The translations under genes were made by a program, and so were the position numbers. The notes beneath the pieces were generated by a model. That model did no database searches and was not told the DNA's origin. It was given only the letters and a program-made list of their open reading frames with translations. Below, piece after piece: positions 30,952-31,669 of a DNA stretch of 31,669 nt; the stretch's first letter is position 1, and every line of letters starts with the position of its first letter. This stretch comes from JALCOL01 sp022649665 (GTDB lineage Bacteria; Bacillota; Bacilli; Lactobacillales; Enterococcaceae), in NCBI GenBank assembly GCA_030372335.1, contig JAUDCW010000020.1; one strand, 5' to 3'.

Positions 30952-31474
30952 ATTTTGCATTATCAGATAACTATTCTATAAATGTTTTCAAGCTCTTTTA
31001 AGCATTTATAAGTTTTTCATTTTACTTTCATACAAGAGATTGCATTTGATAAAGTCGGGAAATGATTTAACTGTCGTTCGATGTCGTTCGACTATCAGAA
31101 AATATTTTTCTCGAAAGAGTACTAAGAAAGCCTCGAAAAACTTCTTTTCTTACGTTTGAGGAGAAATATCTGGTTAGTTCTGTTTCTGGCTATTAGTTGA
31201 AGAATGAAGAAAAGGCTGCTTATATTTTATACTTGATAGCGTTTTTTTGAAAATAATATTCCTAATAATAACTGTAATATCGATTTGTTTGTTCAGCATA
31301 ACTTTTTTAAGCTGAGAGCTAATGAATCAAATTGACTAATTTAAAATAATAACTAAGTTAGAAGATGAGGACAAGAGATTATTCCCTGATTGTTTGTTCA
31401 TTTCAGAATGAGCCATTTGAAAGAATGGTTACTGTATTAATCAGAGCAGAGTTGTCCAAATGATTAGAACCGTT
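30952..31474. other. Intergenic region, no gene seen
   Basis: About 520 bp, A/T-rich, with no open frame that has a ribosome binding site. It contains a perfect tandem decamer TGTCGTTCGA x2 (about 31072-31091) and a few short inverted repeats, such as CCTCGAAA/TTTGAGG around 31127-31160. None has a T run typical of a terminator. Confidence 0.55.
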
Positions 31475-31642
31475 AAAAAGAGGTTGGGACAAAAGTGTCC
31501 AGCTTCGAGAAATAAGAAGAAAAGTCCGAAAATAGTTTCTTATATTTTTGAGATTTTTCGGCTTATTTCCGAAGAAGCTGCTTTTGAAACACCGTTTATT
31601 CGGAAAAGAGGCTGGGACATGACTTTTGTCCCAGCCTCTTTT
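31475..31642. repeat. Structured intergenic repeat with GAGGYTGGGACA ends, enterococcal type
   Basis: AAAAGAGGTTGGGACA at 31475 recurs as AAAAGAGGCTGGGACA at 31604, and the latter pairs with TGTCCCAGCCTCTTTT (31627-31642). Between them AGCTTC/GAAGCT, AAATAAG/CTTATTT and CCGAAAAT/ATTTTTCGG make a long imperfect hairpin (about 31500-31582). Elements of this form, ending in a strong terminator hairpin, are familiar between genes in enterococcal genomes (my recollection). An open frame of 66 codons crosses it but is an effect of the repeat. Confidence 0.65.
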
Positions 31643-31645
31643 AAA
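31604..31645 (+). terminator. Strong terminator at the end of the intergenic repeat
   Basis: AAAAGAGGCTGGGACA and TGTCCCAGCCTCTTTT form a 16-bp perfect stem with a 7-base loop, flanked by A and T runs. It can act in both directions. Confidence 0.82.
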
Positions 31646-31669
31646 ATTTTTATCTGTTAAACCTAAAAT

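Noticed and set aside
31460..31660. 66-codon open frame at the right edge
   Set aside because: It runs through the hairpin repeat and its terminator, has no ribosome binding site, and its codons are explained by the repeat.

Overview
The window looks like a chromosomal segment of a low-GC Gram-positive of the Lactobacillales, most likely Enterococcus. The reasons are strong purine-rich Shine-Dalgarno sites, TTG starts on rplM and rpsI, a rplM-rpsI pair followed by an integrated element, a dedicated ECF transporter operon, and a structured intergenic repeat with GAGGYTGGGACA ends at the right edge of a type I associate with enterococci. No tRNA, rRNA or CRISPR array was seen.

Layout. (1) 1-8751, + strand: a cytoplasmic multicopper oxidase; a Crp/Fnr-type regulator; a tightly overlapping six-gene operon (ECF S, T and two ATPases, a nucleoside hydrolase, ribokinase) that reads as ribonucleoside uptake, hydrolysis and ribose phosphorylation; then a lone lipoprotein. 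(2) 8852-11536, - strand: argG-argH, the last two steps of arginine synthesis, with a hairpin terminator between them. (3) 11728-12696: rplM-rpsI (L13-S9) with a clear promoter and probable L13 leader. (4) about 12697-26017: a 13.3-kb mobile element inserted in the 3' end of rpsI. It is bounded by a 51-bp imperfect repeat of the rpsI terminus and has integrase and excisionase-like genes, a divergent XRE repressor with operators, an arsenic operon (arsR-arsD-arsA, two acr3 genes, an FAD/rhodanese reductase, a small membrane protein), an ABC exporter pair, a self-contained Fic gene, an oriT-like sequence resembling those of Tn916/ICEBs1, an sso-like hairpin, and integrase arm-type repeats. It has no relaxase, so it looks like a mobilizable element borrowing a helper's transfer machinery. 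(5) 26018-29932: a second accessory block between two copies of a 40-bp repeat. It holds three overlapping genes: a GHKL (paraMORC/MutL-like) ATPase and two proteins I do not firmly recognise. This is the best candidate for an undescribed, probably defensive, system. (6) 29933-31669: a decayed gene end, a lipoprotein, and the enterococcal-type repeat.

How it works together. In the element, ArsR would release two promoters carrying ATAGATG/CATCTAT dyads when As(III) or Sb(III) binds; ArsD passes metalloid to ArsA; and the two Acr3 carriers extrude arsenite. No arsenate reductase gene is present in the window, so arsenate resistance would need one elsewhere. The xis-int side and the repressor side are arranged as a lysogeny-like switch around repeated AAGTACTT operators. 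The 26-30 kb module is translationally coupled, which suggests that its three products act as one complex or pathway.
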